64,000 nt of DNA from Flavobacteriales bacterium (GTDB lineage: Bacteria; Bacteroidota; Bacteroidia; Flavobacteriales_F; PHOS-HE28): assembly GCA_016715895.1 (NCBI GenBank), contig JADJXH010000004.1:1860001-1924000 (forward strand), given 5' to 3'. The notes under the pieces were generated by a model. The model had not been told where the DNA came from, did no database searches, and saw only the letters and a program-made list of their open reading frames with translations. The position numbers and the translations under genes were made by a program. How positions within the stretch are numbered: the first letter of the stretch is position 1; each line of letters starts with the position of its first letter. Of the stretch, positions 1 to 7,994 are shown piece by piece.

Positions 1-290
1 TCGCGGTCCCCGTCCCCGGTGAGGGCGAGTTGGCGGAGCACACCGTGCCCATGCCGTTCCAGCCAGTCCAGCGCGCCGTGGTCGCCCTCGATGCCGGCGA
101 TGACCGCCATCAGGTGCGGATGCCCGTTGTCCAGCAACCACTTCCGGGCGTCCTGCTTGTTGCGCAGTGCGAAGGTGAAGACCCCCAGCTCCGGGAAGCC
201 GTTCTTCAGCAGCCAGTCGCGGATGGCCGCGTTGCCGCTGATGGCCTCGCCCCAGGCGAGCAGGACCTTGGTGGGGTAGCTGGTGCGCAT
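1..290 (-). CDS. Conserved hypothetical protein, 3' part beyond window edge
   Basis: The reading frame opens with ATG at 290 on the minus strand and stays open to the window edge, giving 96 codons of a longer protein. The visible part begins MRTSYPTKVLLAWGEAISG and is rich in Trp, Leu and charged residues, with no signal peptide or membrane segment. It includes a DWLLKNGFPELG stretch and a later KWLLDNGHPHLMA stretch, which look like two copies of a short helical repeat. I recognise no enzymatic motif. It is divergent from the TPR gene at 336 with 45 bp between the two starts. Function unknown; the coding call rests on the open frame and sensible composition. Confidence 0.6.
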   Translation of the reverse strand, partial: MRTSYPTKVLLAWGEAISGNAAIRDWLLKNGFPELGVFTFALRNKQDARKWLLDNGHPHLMAVIAGIEGDHGALDWLERHGHGVLRQLALTGDGDR

Positions 291-323
291 CCGTTCGGTC
301 AAAGCTAGCGGCCGGCCGAGCGA

Positions 324-331
324 TACCTTCG
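324..331 (+). promoter_or_regulatory. Bacteroidota-type -7 box (taccttcg)
   Basis: The octamer fits TAnnTTTG with one mismatch and ends 4 nt before the ATG at 336. If used as the -7 element, the transcript would be nearly leaderless. Confidence 0.4.
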
Positions 332-335
332 CCGC

Positions 336-1361
336 ATGCGGTCGTTCATCGTCGGCGTGTGGGTCCTGTGCGCGCTCGGGGGCAGTGCCCAGGACAGGAA
401 CGAGCGTGAGCTGCGCACCGTGCGCCGCCTGCTCGATCAGGGCAAGGTGTATCCGGCCCTGCGGCGCTGCGATGGGCTCATGACCCGTGACATGCCGAAG
501 GCACCGGTGCTGCTGCTGCGGGCCGAGGCCAACGCGCGGGTACGGTCCCATCCGGCGGCGATCGAGGATGCCCGTGCCGCGCTTGCGGGCGGTCTCGATG
601 ATCGCGGTCGCCAACAGGCCTGGTTCTGGACGGGCATGGCCTGGCTGGGCCTGCAGCAGGGCGACAGCGCCATCATGGCCTTCGAACGCGCCACGCCCGG
701 CCCCGAGCGCGATCTGCGCATGGCCATGTCCCTCTCCCTGATGGGGCGCTGTCGGGAGGCGATCGCGCTGTACGACGCGTTGCTCGCGGCGGACGAGGGC
801 ACCGCCGCCCTGCGCGAACGGGGCGCCTGCCTGGCCCGCGAGGGCGATACGGCCCGCGCCCGGGCCGACCTGGACCGCGCCATCGCGCTGGACCCCCGCG
901 ATCCGGTGAACTGGAACAGTCGCGGCTTCCATCGCTGGGCGCTGCATGGCGACCACGAACGTGCGCTCTCGGACTATGCGCAGGCCATCAAGCTGAACCC
1001 GAACTACACCTACGCCATCAACAACAGGGGCTACAGCAGGCTGAAGCTGGGGCAGGTGGACAAGGCCCGGCGCGACGTGCTGCTGGCCGGTCGCCGCAAC
1101 GCGGACAACCCGTACGTGGACCACAACCGCGGACTGATCGCGCTGGCGGAAGGCGACAGCGCGCGGGCCTGCGGTGCGTTCCGCATGGCCGAGGCCAAGG
1201 GCGGCACCCCCCTTTACGGCCGCGAGCTCGATGACCTCTTGAAGGCCTGTCCGCGGCCGATCCGACCGGACGGGACAACCGCACCCGGCGCACCGCCCCC
1301 CACCCCCAACGCACCGACCAAGGCCCCGGCACGCAACGCCCCCGGCCGCAACGCCCCCTGA
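336..1361 (+). CDS. Secreted TPR-repeat protein
   Basis: The 341-residue protein starts with a signal peptide (about residues 1-18, cleavage near GSA-Q). The body is built of tetratricopeptide-like helical pairs, clearest around residues 180-240 where ALDPRDPVNWNSRG and LNPNYTYAINNRGYSRL follow the TPR spacing. The last 35 residues are a low-complexity Pro/Ala/Asn tail. TPR proteins of this type act as protein-binding scaffolds in the periplasm; the partner is not apparent. The stop is 2 nt before the SDR start at 1364, so the two are probably co-transcribed. The near-leaderless promoter box at 324 supports the chosen start. Confidence 0.8.
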   Translation: MRSFIVGVWVLCALGGSAQDRNERELRTVRRLLDQGKVYPALRRCDGLMTRDMPKAPVLLLRAEANARVRSHPAAIEDARAALAGGLDDRGRQQAWFWTGMAWLGLQQGDSAIMAFERATPGPERDLRMAMSLSLMGRCREAIALYDALLAADEGTAALRERGACLAREGDTARARADLDRAIALDPRDPVNWNSRGFHRWALHGDHERALSDYAQAIKLNPNYTYAINNRGYSRLKLGQVDKARRDVLLAGRRNADNPYVDHNRGLIALAEGDSARACGAFRMAEAKGGTPLYGRELDDLLKACPRPIRPDGTTAPGAPPPTPNAPTKAPARNAPGRNAP

Positions 1362-1363
1362 CC

Positions 1364-2245
1364 ATGAGCACGATCGAAAGCATGATGCGGCCCGACGCCC
1401 TGAAGGGAAGGGTCATCGTTGTCACAGGTGGCGGTACCGGCCTGGGCTTGAGCATGGCGCGCACCTTCCTGGCCCTCGGCGCGCAGGTGGTGATCACCAG
1501 CCGCAAGCAGGACGTGCTGGACGGGGCGGCGGCGGAGCTCATCCGCGAGACCGGAGGTGAGGTGCTCGCCGTGGCCTGCGACGTGCGCAAGTACCTGGAG
1601 GTGGAGCAGCTTCTTGAACGCACGCTGCAGCGCTTCGGCCGCGTGGACGCGCTGGTGAACAACGCCGCGGGCAATTTCATCAGCCCCACGGAGCGGCTCA
1701 GCAGCAAGGCCTTCGAGGTCATCATCGACATCGTGCTGATGGGCACGGTGAACTGCACGCTCGCCTTCGGAAAGCACTGGATCGCCAACGGGGAGCGCGA
1801 CAAGGCGGTGCTGAACATCACCACCACCTATGCGTGGACGGGCAGCGGCTACGTGGTGCCCAGCGCCTGTGCCAAGGCCGGTGTGCTCGCGCTCACGCGT
1901 TCGCTGGCCGTGGAATGGGCCCGCCACGGCATCCGCAGCAACGCCATCGCGCCCGGACCCTTTCCCACCAAGGGTGCGTGGAGCCGCCTGTTGCCCGGGG
2001 AGATGATGGAGCGCTTCGACCTGGCCAAGCGCGTGCCCTTGGGCCGGGTGGGCGAGCACCGCGAACTGGCCGACCTGGCGGCCTACCTCGTTTCGCCATG
2101 GTCCGGCTATGTCAACGGCGAGGTCGTCACCATCGACGGTGGCGAGTGGCTGAAAGGGGCCGGACAGTTCAGCCAGCTGGACCAGGTGGAACCCGGCATG
2201 TGGGATGCCATCGAGCAGATGGTGCGGGGTGTTCGGGGCAGCTGA
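1364..2245 (+). CDS. SDR oxidoreductase, 2,4-dienoyl-CoA reductase-like
   Basis: A 293-residue short-chain dehydrogenase with the cofactor motif TGGGTGLG (21-28) and the NNAAG motif (99-103). The usual YxxxK is SxxxK here (S167, K171), and a Tyr lies 15 residues before the Lys (Y156). That Tyr/Ser/Lys spacing is the same as in mitochondrial 2,4-dienoyl-CoA reductase (Tyr199, Ser210, Lys214), which marks the NADPH-dependent dienoyl-CoA reductase subgroup of beta-oxidation auxiliary enzymes. The RSNAIAPGPFPTKGA stretch before the C-terminal half also fits that subgroup. Likely cytosolic. Substrate is inferred from family, and another acyl-CoA reductase is possible. Confidence 0.8.
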   Translation: MSTIESMMRPDALKGRVIVVTGGGTGLGLSMARTFLALGAQVVITSRKQDVLDGAAAELIRETGGEVLAVACDVRKYLEVEQLLERTLQRFGRVDALVNNAAGNFISPTERLSSKAFEVIIDIVLMGTVNCTLAFGKHWIANGERDKAVLNITTTYAWTGSGYVVPSACAKAGVLALTRSLAVEWARHGIRSNAIAPGPFPTKGAWSRLLPGEMMERFDLAKRVPLGRVGEHRELADLAAYLVSPWSGYVNGEVVTIDGGEWLKGAGQFSQLDQVEPGMWDAIEQMVRGVRGS

Positions 2246-2279
2246 GCACACCGCCGATCGCGGATGGACCGGTGCTGCC

Positions 2280-2287
2280 TACTTTCG
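2280..2287 (+). promoter_or_regulatory. Bacteroidota-type -7 box (tactttcg)
   Basis: One mismatch to TAnnTTTG, 17 nt upstream of the ATG at 2305, in the short gap after the SDR gene. Confidence 0.4.
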
Positions 2288-2304
2288 TGGGAAACACACC
2301 CGCC

Positions 2305-2766
2305 ATGCGACCGCTCCGTGTCCTGTTCGCCCTGTTGATCTTCTCCGCGCCGGCCCTGCTGCATGCCCAGGGACCGGCACCGCTCACCCCGGAGGAGCGG
2401 GCGGCCATGACGGCCCGCAGGATCGCCGCGGCCATCGGCCTCGATGAGCGGTCGACCGAGAAGGCCACGGGACTGCTCATCGAAGGGGAACATCAGGTGG
2501 CCGAGCTGCGCGCCCGGATGGACGAGACCCAGCGGGAGATCGACGCACAGTTAACCCCCTACTTCGAACAATTTGCGGTCACGCTGGAGGCCGAGGAGGC
2601 CGCCAAGCTGGAGGCGCTTCGCGCCAGCGGGGCCCTGCGCGGGTGCTGCATGGAGGCCACGGCGGCGTCTCCGGGGACGGGCGCGGGCAGCAGTTCGGCC
2701 GAACCCCTGTCCACGGGGCCGGCGAAGCCGGCCAAGGCCACGCGCACGACGGGCGGTGCGAAATAG
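2305..2766 (+). CDS. Small secreted helical protein, unknown function
   Basis: The 153-residue product has a clear signal peptide (1-20, cleavage near LHA-Q). A charged helical region follows, starting LTPEERAAMTARRIAAAIG and rich in Glu, Arg and Ala up to about residue 110. The tail is a Ser/Thr/Gly/Pro/Lys-rich stretch after a CC pair. The LTPEE opening recalls periplasmic Spy/CpxP-like LTxxQ proteins, but the match is too weak to assign. The start at 2305 is chosen because it gives the signal peptide and lies just downstream of a promoter box; the frame is open further upstream only as a shadow of the SDR gene. Confidence 0.65.
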   Translation: MRPLRVLFALLIFSAPALLHAQGPAPLTPEERAAMTARRIAAAIGLDERSTEKATGLLIEGEHQVAELRARMDETQREIDAQLTPYFEQFAVTLEAEEAAKLEALRASGALRGCCMEATAASPGTGAGSSSAEPLSTGPAKPAKATRTTGGAK

Positions 2767-2780
2767 CGCGCCGCCGCCGC

Positions 2781-3626
2781 TCAGTCGGCCATCACCACCA
2801 GGTACTTCGAGGCGCTCCAGAAGGCCTGCGGGTCGGTGATGACCAGCTTGTCCACCTCGCCCTCGAAGCGATAGCTGCCCTGCGGGTGCGTGGTGAGCAG
2901 CCGTGCTTTCTTCGCCGCGATCGGCACCTCCAGGGTCTGGGTGATGTCGATCTGCTTGAAGTGCCCGTCGCCCAAGGCGTCGGCGTTCAGTTTCTTGGTG
3001 GCGCCAATGCCCGCCAGACCGCCTTCCTTGGTCACGATGCCCTTCTCCTTCAGCTCCTTGGCGGTGCCGATCACGTAGTGCGCCGTGTTCAGCTCATTGC
3101 GCTGCATATTGGCCTGCTGCTCCTTGTCGCGGTACATCTCCATGAGCGTGGCCAGCGAGCTGTTCGCGCTGGCGAGCTGCTCCTTCAGACCACCGATCTC
3201 GGCGTCCTTCTCGGCCACGGTCCGCTCCAGTTCCTCCACGGTGCGTTGCAGGGCGGCGATGGCACCGGCGTTGGCCTTGGCCTCCTTGCGCAGCTTGGCG
3301 ATCAGCATCTTGTTCTCGCTCAGCAGCTCATCGATCTGCTGCAGGTCGCTCACAATGCGCTGCTCCATGTCCTGACTGGGTTCGCCCTCCACCTTCACAT
3401 CGCCGATCAGGCCCTGCTTCTCGCGGATGGTGCGCAGGTTCTCACTGATGCGGTTGAAGGAGCCGAACAGGACGTTGAGTGAGCTGTCACGCTCGGCGAG
3501 CGCGGCATCCACGGTGGCCTTCTCGGTGGCCAGGCCCTTGTATTGGTCGCTTTGCGTGGGGTCGTCCTTGCAGGCGGTCGCCAGCACGAACGCGGAGAGG
3601 ATGAGGGCGGAGCTCAAGCGGTTCAT
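2781..3626 (-). CDS. Coiled-coil lipoprotein, unknown function
   Basis: A 281-residue predicted lipoprotein: hydrophobic signal followed by lipobox LATAC with Cys19 and then Lys-Asp-Asp. Residues about 90-190 form a long heptad-like coiled coil (TVEELERTVAEKDAEIGGLKE region). The C-terminal 80 residues are a compact beta-rich segment ending LVVMAD. Architecture suggests an outer-membrane-anchored, periplasm-facing structural or scaffolding protein. It ends 14 bp from the convergent gene before it, and a TAnnTTTC box sits 18 nt upstream. No catalytic motif seen. Confidence 0.75.
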   Translation of the reverse strand: MNRLSSALILSAFVLATACKDDPTQSDQYKGLATEKATVDAALAERDSSLNVLFGSFNRISENLRTIREKQGLIGDVKVEGEPSQDMEQRIVSDLQQIDELLSENKMLIAKLRKEAKANAGAIAALQRTVEELERTVAEKDAEIGGLKEQLASANSSLATLMEMYRDKEQQANMQRNELNTAHYVIGTAKELKEKGIVTKEGGLAGIGATKKLNADALGDGHFKQIDITQTLEVPIAAKKARLLTTHPQGSYRFEGEVDKLVITDPQAFWSASKYLVVMAD

Positions 3627-3644
3627 CGGGGTGGGGGATGGGGC

Positions 3645-3653
3645 CGAAAGGTA
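3645..3653 (-). promoter_or_regulatory. Bacteroidota-type -7 box for the lipoprotein gene
   Basis: On the minus strand the site reads TACCTTTCG, a close match to TAnnTTTG, 18 nt upstream of the ATG at 3626. Confidence 0.4.
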
Positions 3654-3787
3654 GAACGCGCACGGTTCCAGGAACGGTGCGAACGCCGGCCCGCGGTGTG
3701 GCGTACAAGGCTCATCAACGGCGGCCTGTTGGAGGCCGGTCGGGCCGGTGGTCCGCAGATGGGCCGTTGAGCGCTAGGTTGCACCCG

Positions 3788-4585
3788 ATGTACGCCACCC
3801 GCCTGCTGCTCAGGTCCCTGGTCCTCGCCGGGGTGGGCGTGCTTGCCGTGCTCGCCGCCGGTGCTCAGGACCGCGGGCTTTCCGGTGAGTTCAGCCAACT
3901 CTCCGCCAAGGAGCGTTCACGGCTGGCCCGGGAGGAGATCGAAGCGGCGTTGAAGGACACGGCGTTCCAAGCGACCATGGCGCGGGCCGAGGCCCACTTC
4001 CAGGCCCGGCGCTACGAGGTGGCCATGGCGGACTACGAGCGGGCCCGCGCGCTTCGGCCGCTCAACGTGTACCCACCCGTGAAGATCGACGACCTGCGCG
4101 TGCTTATCGCCAAGCGGGATGCGGCCGTTGCTCAGGCCCGGGCCGACAGTGCGGCCCGATCGGTGCCTCCCCCGGAGCCCCCTGTGGTCCGGGAGGAGGA
4201 GGTCGCGGAGCGCGCGCCGTCGCCCCCCGAACAGCCCGTTGTCACGGCCCCGGGGACCGCTCCGGCCCAGGTCGTCGAGGCCGCCCCACCGGAGCCGGTC
4301 CCGCCTCGTCCACGAGCGACGCCTCAGGCCCGCCCTGCACCCACGCCCGTGGTGCGCCCGGACGTCAAGGGGCCGGAGCCACCGGTCCCGGCCGTGCGTG
4401 AGCCCGGCATCCACGAGGAGCAGTTCAAGGAAGGCAACGCGATCGTCCTTCAACGAACGGTGACCACGGCCACGGAGGTCCATATCTACCGCAAGGTGAC
4501 GCACCCTTGGGGACGCACCTTCCATTTCCTGGATGGTCTTCCTGTGGATGAACGGGCCTGGACGGAGCGCTTCGGGGACCGGTAG
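3788..4585 (+). CDS. Secreted protein with Pro-rich linker, unknown function
   Basis: The 265-residue product has a signal peptide (about 1-26, cleavage at AGA-Q). A TPR-like helical pair follows at about 60-105 (AEAHFQARRYEVAMADYERA), then a Pro/Val/Ala/Glu-rich linker of about 90 residues. The compact C-terminal domain begins near EEQFKEGNAIVLQRTV and ends ERAWTERFGDR. The pattern of export signal, helical pair, flexible linker and terminal domain is typical of periplasmic or surface proteins in this phylum. The start is chosen for the signal peptide; longer in-frame starts would remove it. Confidence 0.7.
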   Translation: MYATRLLLRSLVLAGVGVLAVLAAGAQDRGLSGEFSQLSAKERSRLAREEIEAALKDTAFQATMARAEAHFQARRYEVAMADYERARALRPLNVYPPVKIDDLRVLIAKRDAAVAQARADSAARSVPPPEPPVVREEEVAERAPSPPEQPVVTAPGTAPAQVVEAAPPEPVPPRPRATPQARPAPTPVVRPDVKGPEPPVPAVREPGIHEEQFKEGNAIVLQRTVTTATEVHIYRKVTHPWGRTFHFLDGLPVDERAWTERFGDR

Positions 4586-4588
4586 CCC

Positions 4589-4975
4589 CTATGTCCGCCG
4601 CTGGACGAGGCGCACCGGCATGTCCAGGAGCCCGCGGTAGTCCTCACCCACCTCGCGCATGTCCAGGTCGTCCGACCGGTAGCCCCATTCCACGGAGGCT
4701 GCGGTGCGCCCCGCGGCATGGCCGTCGTCCACGATGCGGAGCAGGTCCAGCAGGTACTTGGCGGAGCTGGAGTTGAAGTACTCCAGGTCGATGCGGATGA
4801 CGGTGTTACGCTGTGGGGCGGCGAGGTAGGTGCGGAGGTGGTCGAAGATGGGCCGGTAGAACTTGTCCGCGTTCTCGTGGATGGAGGAGCCGCTGAGCTC
4901 CAGCACGCCGCGCGAAGGGTCGAGCAGCACCCGGGGGGTCTTGGCCGTGGCCGCCAGCTCGAAGCGTTCCATCAC
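4589..4975 (-). CDS. SiaC-like regulatory phosphoprotein (DUF1987)
   Basis: A 128-residue STAS-like protein matching the SiaC/DUF1987 family: VLELSGSSIHENADKFY near the start and IRIDLEYFNSSSAKYLLDLL in the core. In Pseudomonas SiaC the phospho-switch is a Thr in the equivalent FNTS turn; here it is Ser69. SiaC partners a PP2C-like phosphatase (SiaA), a kinase (SiaB) and a diguanylate cyclase (SiaD). None of these is in the window, so this copy is an orphan as far as can be seen. The start could be GTG at 4975 or ATG at 4972. A TACTTTCG box lies 4-7 nt upstream. Confidence 0.8.
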   Translation of the reverse strand: MMERFELAATAKTPRVLLDPSRGVLELSGSSIHENADKFYRPIFDHLRTYLAAPQRNTVIRIDLEYFNSSSAKYLLDLLRIVDDGHAAGRTAASVEWGYRSDDLDMREVGEDYRGLLDMPVRLVQRRT

Positions 4976-4979
4976 CCGG

Positions 4980-4987
4980 CGAAAGTA
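4980..4987 (-). promoter_or_regulatory. Bacteroidota-type -7 box (TACTTTCG on minus)
   Basis: Immediately upstream of the SiaC-like gene, leaving a leader of only a few nucleotides. Confidence 0.4.
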
Positions 4988-5037
4988 ACCGGCGGACCGT
5001 CGCGGTCAAGATCAGCCCCCGACCGGCGCCCGATCAT

Positions 5038-5046
5038 TACCTTTTG
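5038..5046 (+). promoter_or_regulatory. Possible -7 box before the Usp gene
   Basis: Reads taccttttg, TAnnTTTG with one extra T, 23 nt upstream of the ATG at 5070. Confidence 0.3.
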
Positions 5047-5069
5047 CCGCGAGCGGAAACCGGAATGCC

Positions 5070-5864
5070 ATGAAGACCATCCTTGTTCCCTACGATTTTT
5101 CGGACTGTGCGACCGATGCGCTGCGCGTGGCCGCCAAGCTGGCCCGGCTGTCCGGCGCGTGCATCGACATCGTGCACATGTACGAGCAGATGACCGATTT
5201 CCATACGGAGAACCAGCGTCTGCGGGACGAGATCGAGGCGAAGCTGGACAAGGTTCCGCAGCTGCCCTTCCTCCAGGGTCTTGAGCTCAAGAAGTTCATG
5301 CTCCGCCAGATGTCGATCACCGAGATGTTCAAGAACGACAACCTGGCCCACGTGGACCTGGTGGTGATGGGCTCCCACGGTGCGCGGGGCATCCGTGGGC
5401 TGGTGGGCTCCAACACCCAGCGCATCGTCCGCATCGCGCCCATGCCCGTTCTGGTCATCAAGCACCACATCGAGGACTTCACGGTCAACGACGTGGTGTA
5501 CGCGAGCACCTTCACCGAACCGGACAACGTGAAGTTCGAGGCCTTCCTGCCCCTTCTTCGCTTGTTCGACGCGCGGATCCACCTGCTCAAGGTGAACACC
5601 CCGAAGACCTTCGAGCGCAGCGAGGATTCCACCCGGGCGATGGACGCCTTTCTCCAGCGGCACGAGCTCAACAAGTACACGGCCACCATCTACAATGACC
5701 TCAGCATCGAGGAGGGCATCCTGAACTTCGCCCGGGGCATCGACGCGGACCTCATCGCCATGGCCACCCACGGCCGCACGGGCTTCTTCCACGTGGTGAA
5801 CGGCAGCCTCACGGAGGACATCGTCAACCACACCTCGTTCCCCGTGCTCAGCGTCAAGCTCTGA
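5070..5864 (+). CDS. Universal stress protein, tandem UspA domains
   Basis: The 264-residue cytosolic protein carries two UspA domains. The first runs about 1-140 and ends with VVMGSHGARGIRGLVGSNTQ, the ATP-type glycine-rich loop, then MPVLVIK. The second runs about 145-264 and ends with the parallel ATHGRTGFFHVVNGSLTEDI loop and FPVLSV. Both loops keep the G-x2-G-x9-G-S/T pattern of ATP-binding Usp proteins. Usp proteins respond to starvation and stress; the exact target is unknown. A single-gene unit followed by its own box before the next gene. Confidence 0.9.
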   Translation: MKTILVPYDFSDCATDALRVAAKLARLSGACIDIVHMYEQMTDFHTENQRLRDEIEAKLDKVPQLPFLQGLELKKFMLRQMSITEMFKNDNLAHVDLVVMGSHGARGIRGLVGSNTQRIVRIAPMPVLVIKHHIEDFTVNDVVYASTFTEPDNVKFEAFLPLLRLFDARIHLLKVNTPKTFERSEDSTRAMDAFLQRHELNKYTATIYNDLSIEEGILNFARGIDADLIAMATHGRTGFFHVVNGSLTEDIVNHTSFPVLSVKL

Positions 5865-5890
5865 CGTACCTGCGGCATGTGAACGCCGCC

Positions 5891-5898
5891 TATATTTA
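5891..5898 (+). promoter_or_regulatory. Possible -7 box (tatattta)
   Basis: A conspicuous AT-rich octamer in a GC-rich context, 20 nt upstream of the ATG at 5919. Confidence 0.3.
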
Positions 5899-5918
5899 CC
5901 CCGATCATCGAGCCGCGC

Positions 5919-6302
5919 ATGCAGTACCTGTACAAACAGTTCCAGGCCAAGAAGAAGGAGATCATCGAGGTGGAGATCGACCGGCCTACCAAGGTGCGTT
6001 TCATGACCGCGGTGGAGTTCAAGCGGTACAAGAACTGCCGGAGCTTCACCTTCTACGGGGGCACCTTCGACAGTTCCCCCGTCCGCTTCGTCATCCCGCA
6101 CGATGCCGTGTGGTACGCGGTGGTGGAGAAGGGGAGCCGCTACAACCCGCTGCCGGTGCAGGCCCAGTGCCGTGTGCTTCCGCCCGACCGGCAGGTCCTT
6201 TCCAGCGTCGCGCTGGATGCGCCCGCCCATGTGCGCGAGGCCGAGGACCGGGCCGCCCTGATCGAGGCCGGGGTGCCCGGGGAGGACCGCACCGAGGAGT
6301 GA
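5919..6302 (+). CDS. DUF1883-like protein
   Basis: A 127-residue soluble protein without signal peptide. The core VEFKRYKNCRSFTFYGG followed by SSPVRFVIPHDAVWYAVVE matches the DUF1883 pattern (YKNGR, YYGG, SPVRI, VPHSG-W-VV). The family is small and beta-rich with no established reaction. The last 40 residues are acidic and poorly conserved in appearance. Followed 44 bp later by an unrelated membrane protein gene on the same strand. Assigned from recall of the motif order, so moderate confidence. Confidence 0.65.
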   Translation: MQYLYKQFQAKKKEIIEVEIDRPTKVRFMTAVEFKRYKNCRSFTFYGGTFDSSPVRFVIPHDAVWYAVVEKGSRYNPLPVQAQCRVLPPDRQVLSSVALDAPAHVREAEDRAALIEAGVPGEDRTEE

Positions 6303-6346
6303 ACCCTCCGCCGACCGGAAGCGTTGGATGAACACAACCTGACGCC

Positions 6347-7057
6347 GTGGACCTGCAAGAGGACCGTGATCGATTGGAGCGCATCCTGCTGGGCCAGGAG
6401 GCCCTGGTGAACGAAGTGCGCGCCTGGCTGGACGAAGAGGATTCCGCTGACGCGATGGTCGAAGCGGCGGTCCGCAGCTCCACCGAGGACCGGTTGAACA
6501 CGCTGAGCGGGTTGGACCGTGCACGCATCTTCGATCGCCGCACCATTCAGGACCTCTGCGTCAAGTACCGGCTCCGCTTCCTTCCGGGCGGACTGTACAA
6601 AGGGGAACTGCCCCGGCAGGCGATCGCCGCAGTGCGGGCGTTGGAAGCGCGCACCGGTAAGGTGCTCCGGGGCTACCACATCATGGCGCCCGCGCATCGG
6701 TTCCGGCTCTGTGATGCAGACGGCGATCCGTTGCTCTTCGTGCGCATCGGTCAAGGGCGGTACTACCTGATCCATCGCTGGGGCGCCGACCTCTCTCCCT
6801 TGCGGGCCCTGTTCTACTGGCCGTTCAGAACACCCGCGCACCTTGCGGTGACGGTGGTCGCCGTGGCCATGATCCTCGCGGCGGCGATACCGACCGCCTT
6901 GATCACCAGCGATCCGTCGGCGGGGTGGTGGGGGGCTCACCGGGTGCTGATGGCGTTCTGGACCACCGTCGTGGTGACGGCGTTCACCGTGCAGGGGTGG
7001 TTCGCCTTCTTCGGCCGGTTCAGCCGCGAGGCCTGGAACAGCCGCACCTTCAACTGA
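6347..7057 (+). CDS. Membrane protein of unknown function, GTG start
   Basis: A 236-residue protein starting at GTG. The first 165 residues are soluble and charged, including RRTIQDLCVKYRLRFLPGG and a YHIMAPAHRFRLCDADGDPL beta-rich segment. Two predicted transmembrane helices follow (about 167-188 and 200-222), separated by a short Gly/Trp loop. The order of soluble N-terminal domain then two C-terminal helices suggests anchoring with the large domain in the cytoplasm. No known motif recognised. It ends 43 bp before a convergent small gene. Confidence 0.65.
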   Translation: MDLQEDRDRLERILLGQEALVNEVRAWLDEEDSADAMVEAAVRSSTEDRLNTLSGLDRARIFDRRTIQDLCVKYRLRFLPGGLYKGELPRQAIAAVRALEARTGKVLRGYHIMAPAHRFRLCDADGDPLLFVRIGQGRYYLIHRWGADLSPLRALFYWPFRTPAHLAVTVVAVAMILAAAIPTALITSDPSAGWWGAHRVLMAFWTTVVVTAFTVQGWFAFFGRFSREAWNSRTFN

Positions 7058-7099
7058 CCCCGGGTCCGCACCGGAGCGGCGGCTCCGAACGCCGCCGGC

Positions 7100-7312
7100 T
7101 CACGAACGACCTACAGGCACCGTGATGCGTTCGCCTTGGGGGAGTTTGCACACGCAGGCCGCCCGGAACCACTGCTTCAGTTGCTCGCGTTCCTCGGGCA
7201 GCAGGCGGCGGAACGCCTTGCGGAGCTCCTTGCGGAAGATCCGGGCATCGGCCAGGCTGATCTTGTCCAGCAATTCCTGATAGTAGTCGAGGAGCGTTCT
7301 CTGGCTGCGCAT
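7100..7312 (-). CDS. Small conserved-looking protein (70 aa), unknown function
   Basis: The 70-residue product is almost entirely helical and strongly basic (MRSQRTLLDYYQELLDKISLADARIFRKELRKAF at the N-terminal half; quoted motifs split here as LLDYYQELLDKIS and ARIFRKELRKAFRRL). It ends with a short CVCK stretch. No signal peptide or enzyme motif. The size and charge suggest an RNA- or protein-binding helper, but this is speculative. The coding call rests on amphipathic helix periodicity and on the absence of a better frame here. Confidence 0.5.
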   Translation of the reverse strand: MRSQRTLLDYYQELLDKISLADARIFRKELRKAFRRLLPEEREQLKQWFRAACVCKLPQGERITVPVGRS

Positions 7313-7390
7313 GATGCGGGCGGGTTCGCGTTGGAGCGGGACCCACCCGTGCTCTACGCGGGGCCGGGGGGCAGGGTTACGGGAAGGCGA

Positions 7391-7413
7391 AAGGGCGCCT
7401 TGTGGGCGCCCCT
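7391..7413 (-). terminator. Probable intrinsic terminator after hsp20
   Basis: Downstream of the Hsp20 stop (7435) on the minus strand there is a perfect 7-bp GC stem (gggcgcc / ggcgccc) with a 5-nt loop, followed on that strand by a short T-rich run (ccctttcgcctt). Confidence 0.5.
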
Positions 7414-7434
7414 CCGCGATCGAACGAGCGTTGC

Positions 7435-7878
7435 TCAGCTCACGGCGATCTCCTTGGCCTTCGGCTTGGTGGCCTCCACCTTCGGGATCGAAAGGTGCAG
7501 GATGCCGTCCGTGTATTCCGCCTTGATCCGGTCGGCGTCAGCGCTTTCGGGCAGGCGGAAACTGCGCGTGAAGGAACTGAAGTGGAACTCACGGCGCGTG
7601 AACCGGTCGCCATCCTTCTGCTCTTCGTTCTTCTTTTCAGCGCTCACCGTGAGCACGTTGTCCTCGACGTTCACCTTCAGGTCCTCCTTCTTGTAGCCGG
7701 GGGCCATCACCTCGAGCTTGAACTCGGCATCGCGCTCAATGATGTTCACGCTGGGGAGTGCCTGCCGGGGCTCATCAAGGCCGAACATGCTGTTCATGTC
7801 GCGGCCGAAGAATTCGCTGACCAGCGTATTGAACGGGCTCACATAGCTGGCCTTGGGGCGGTACTTCACGATGGTCAT
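7435..7878 (-). CDS. Small heat shock protein, Hsp20 family
   Basis: A 147-residue Hsp20/alpha-crystallin chaperone. The alpha-crystallin domain spans about residues 40-135: LPSVNIIERDAEFKLEVMAPG, then KKEDLKVNVEDNVLTVSAEK, and the family hallmark A-x-x-x-DGIL-x-L near YTDGILHLSIPK. It binds unfolding proteins as an ATP-independent holdase. The start at 7878 (MTIVKYRPK) is chosen over an upstream one, because the extra 16 residues have no family counterpart. A likely intrinsic terminator follows. Expression is probably heat- or stress-induced, but no operator is recognisable. Confidence 0.9.
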   Translation of the reverse strand: MTIVKYRPKASYVSPFNTLVSEFFGRDMNSMFGLDEPRQALPSVNIIERDAEFKLEVMAPGYKKEDLKVNVEDNVLTVSAEKKNEEQKDGDRFTRREFHFSSFTRSFRLPESADADRIKAEYTDGILHLSIPKVEATKPKAKEIAVS

Positions 7879-7994
7879 GACGATAATGGTGTTGGGTGTG
7901 GGTTGTATGCGCCGCACACCGGACAACCGGGATGCCGACCTGGAGAACAGGACATTTCGACCGCTGATGGCGGTCTTCGAATGTCAGAATGTCC

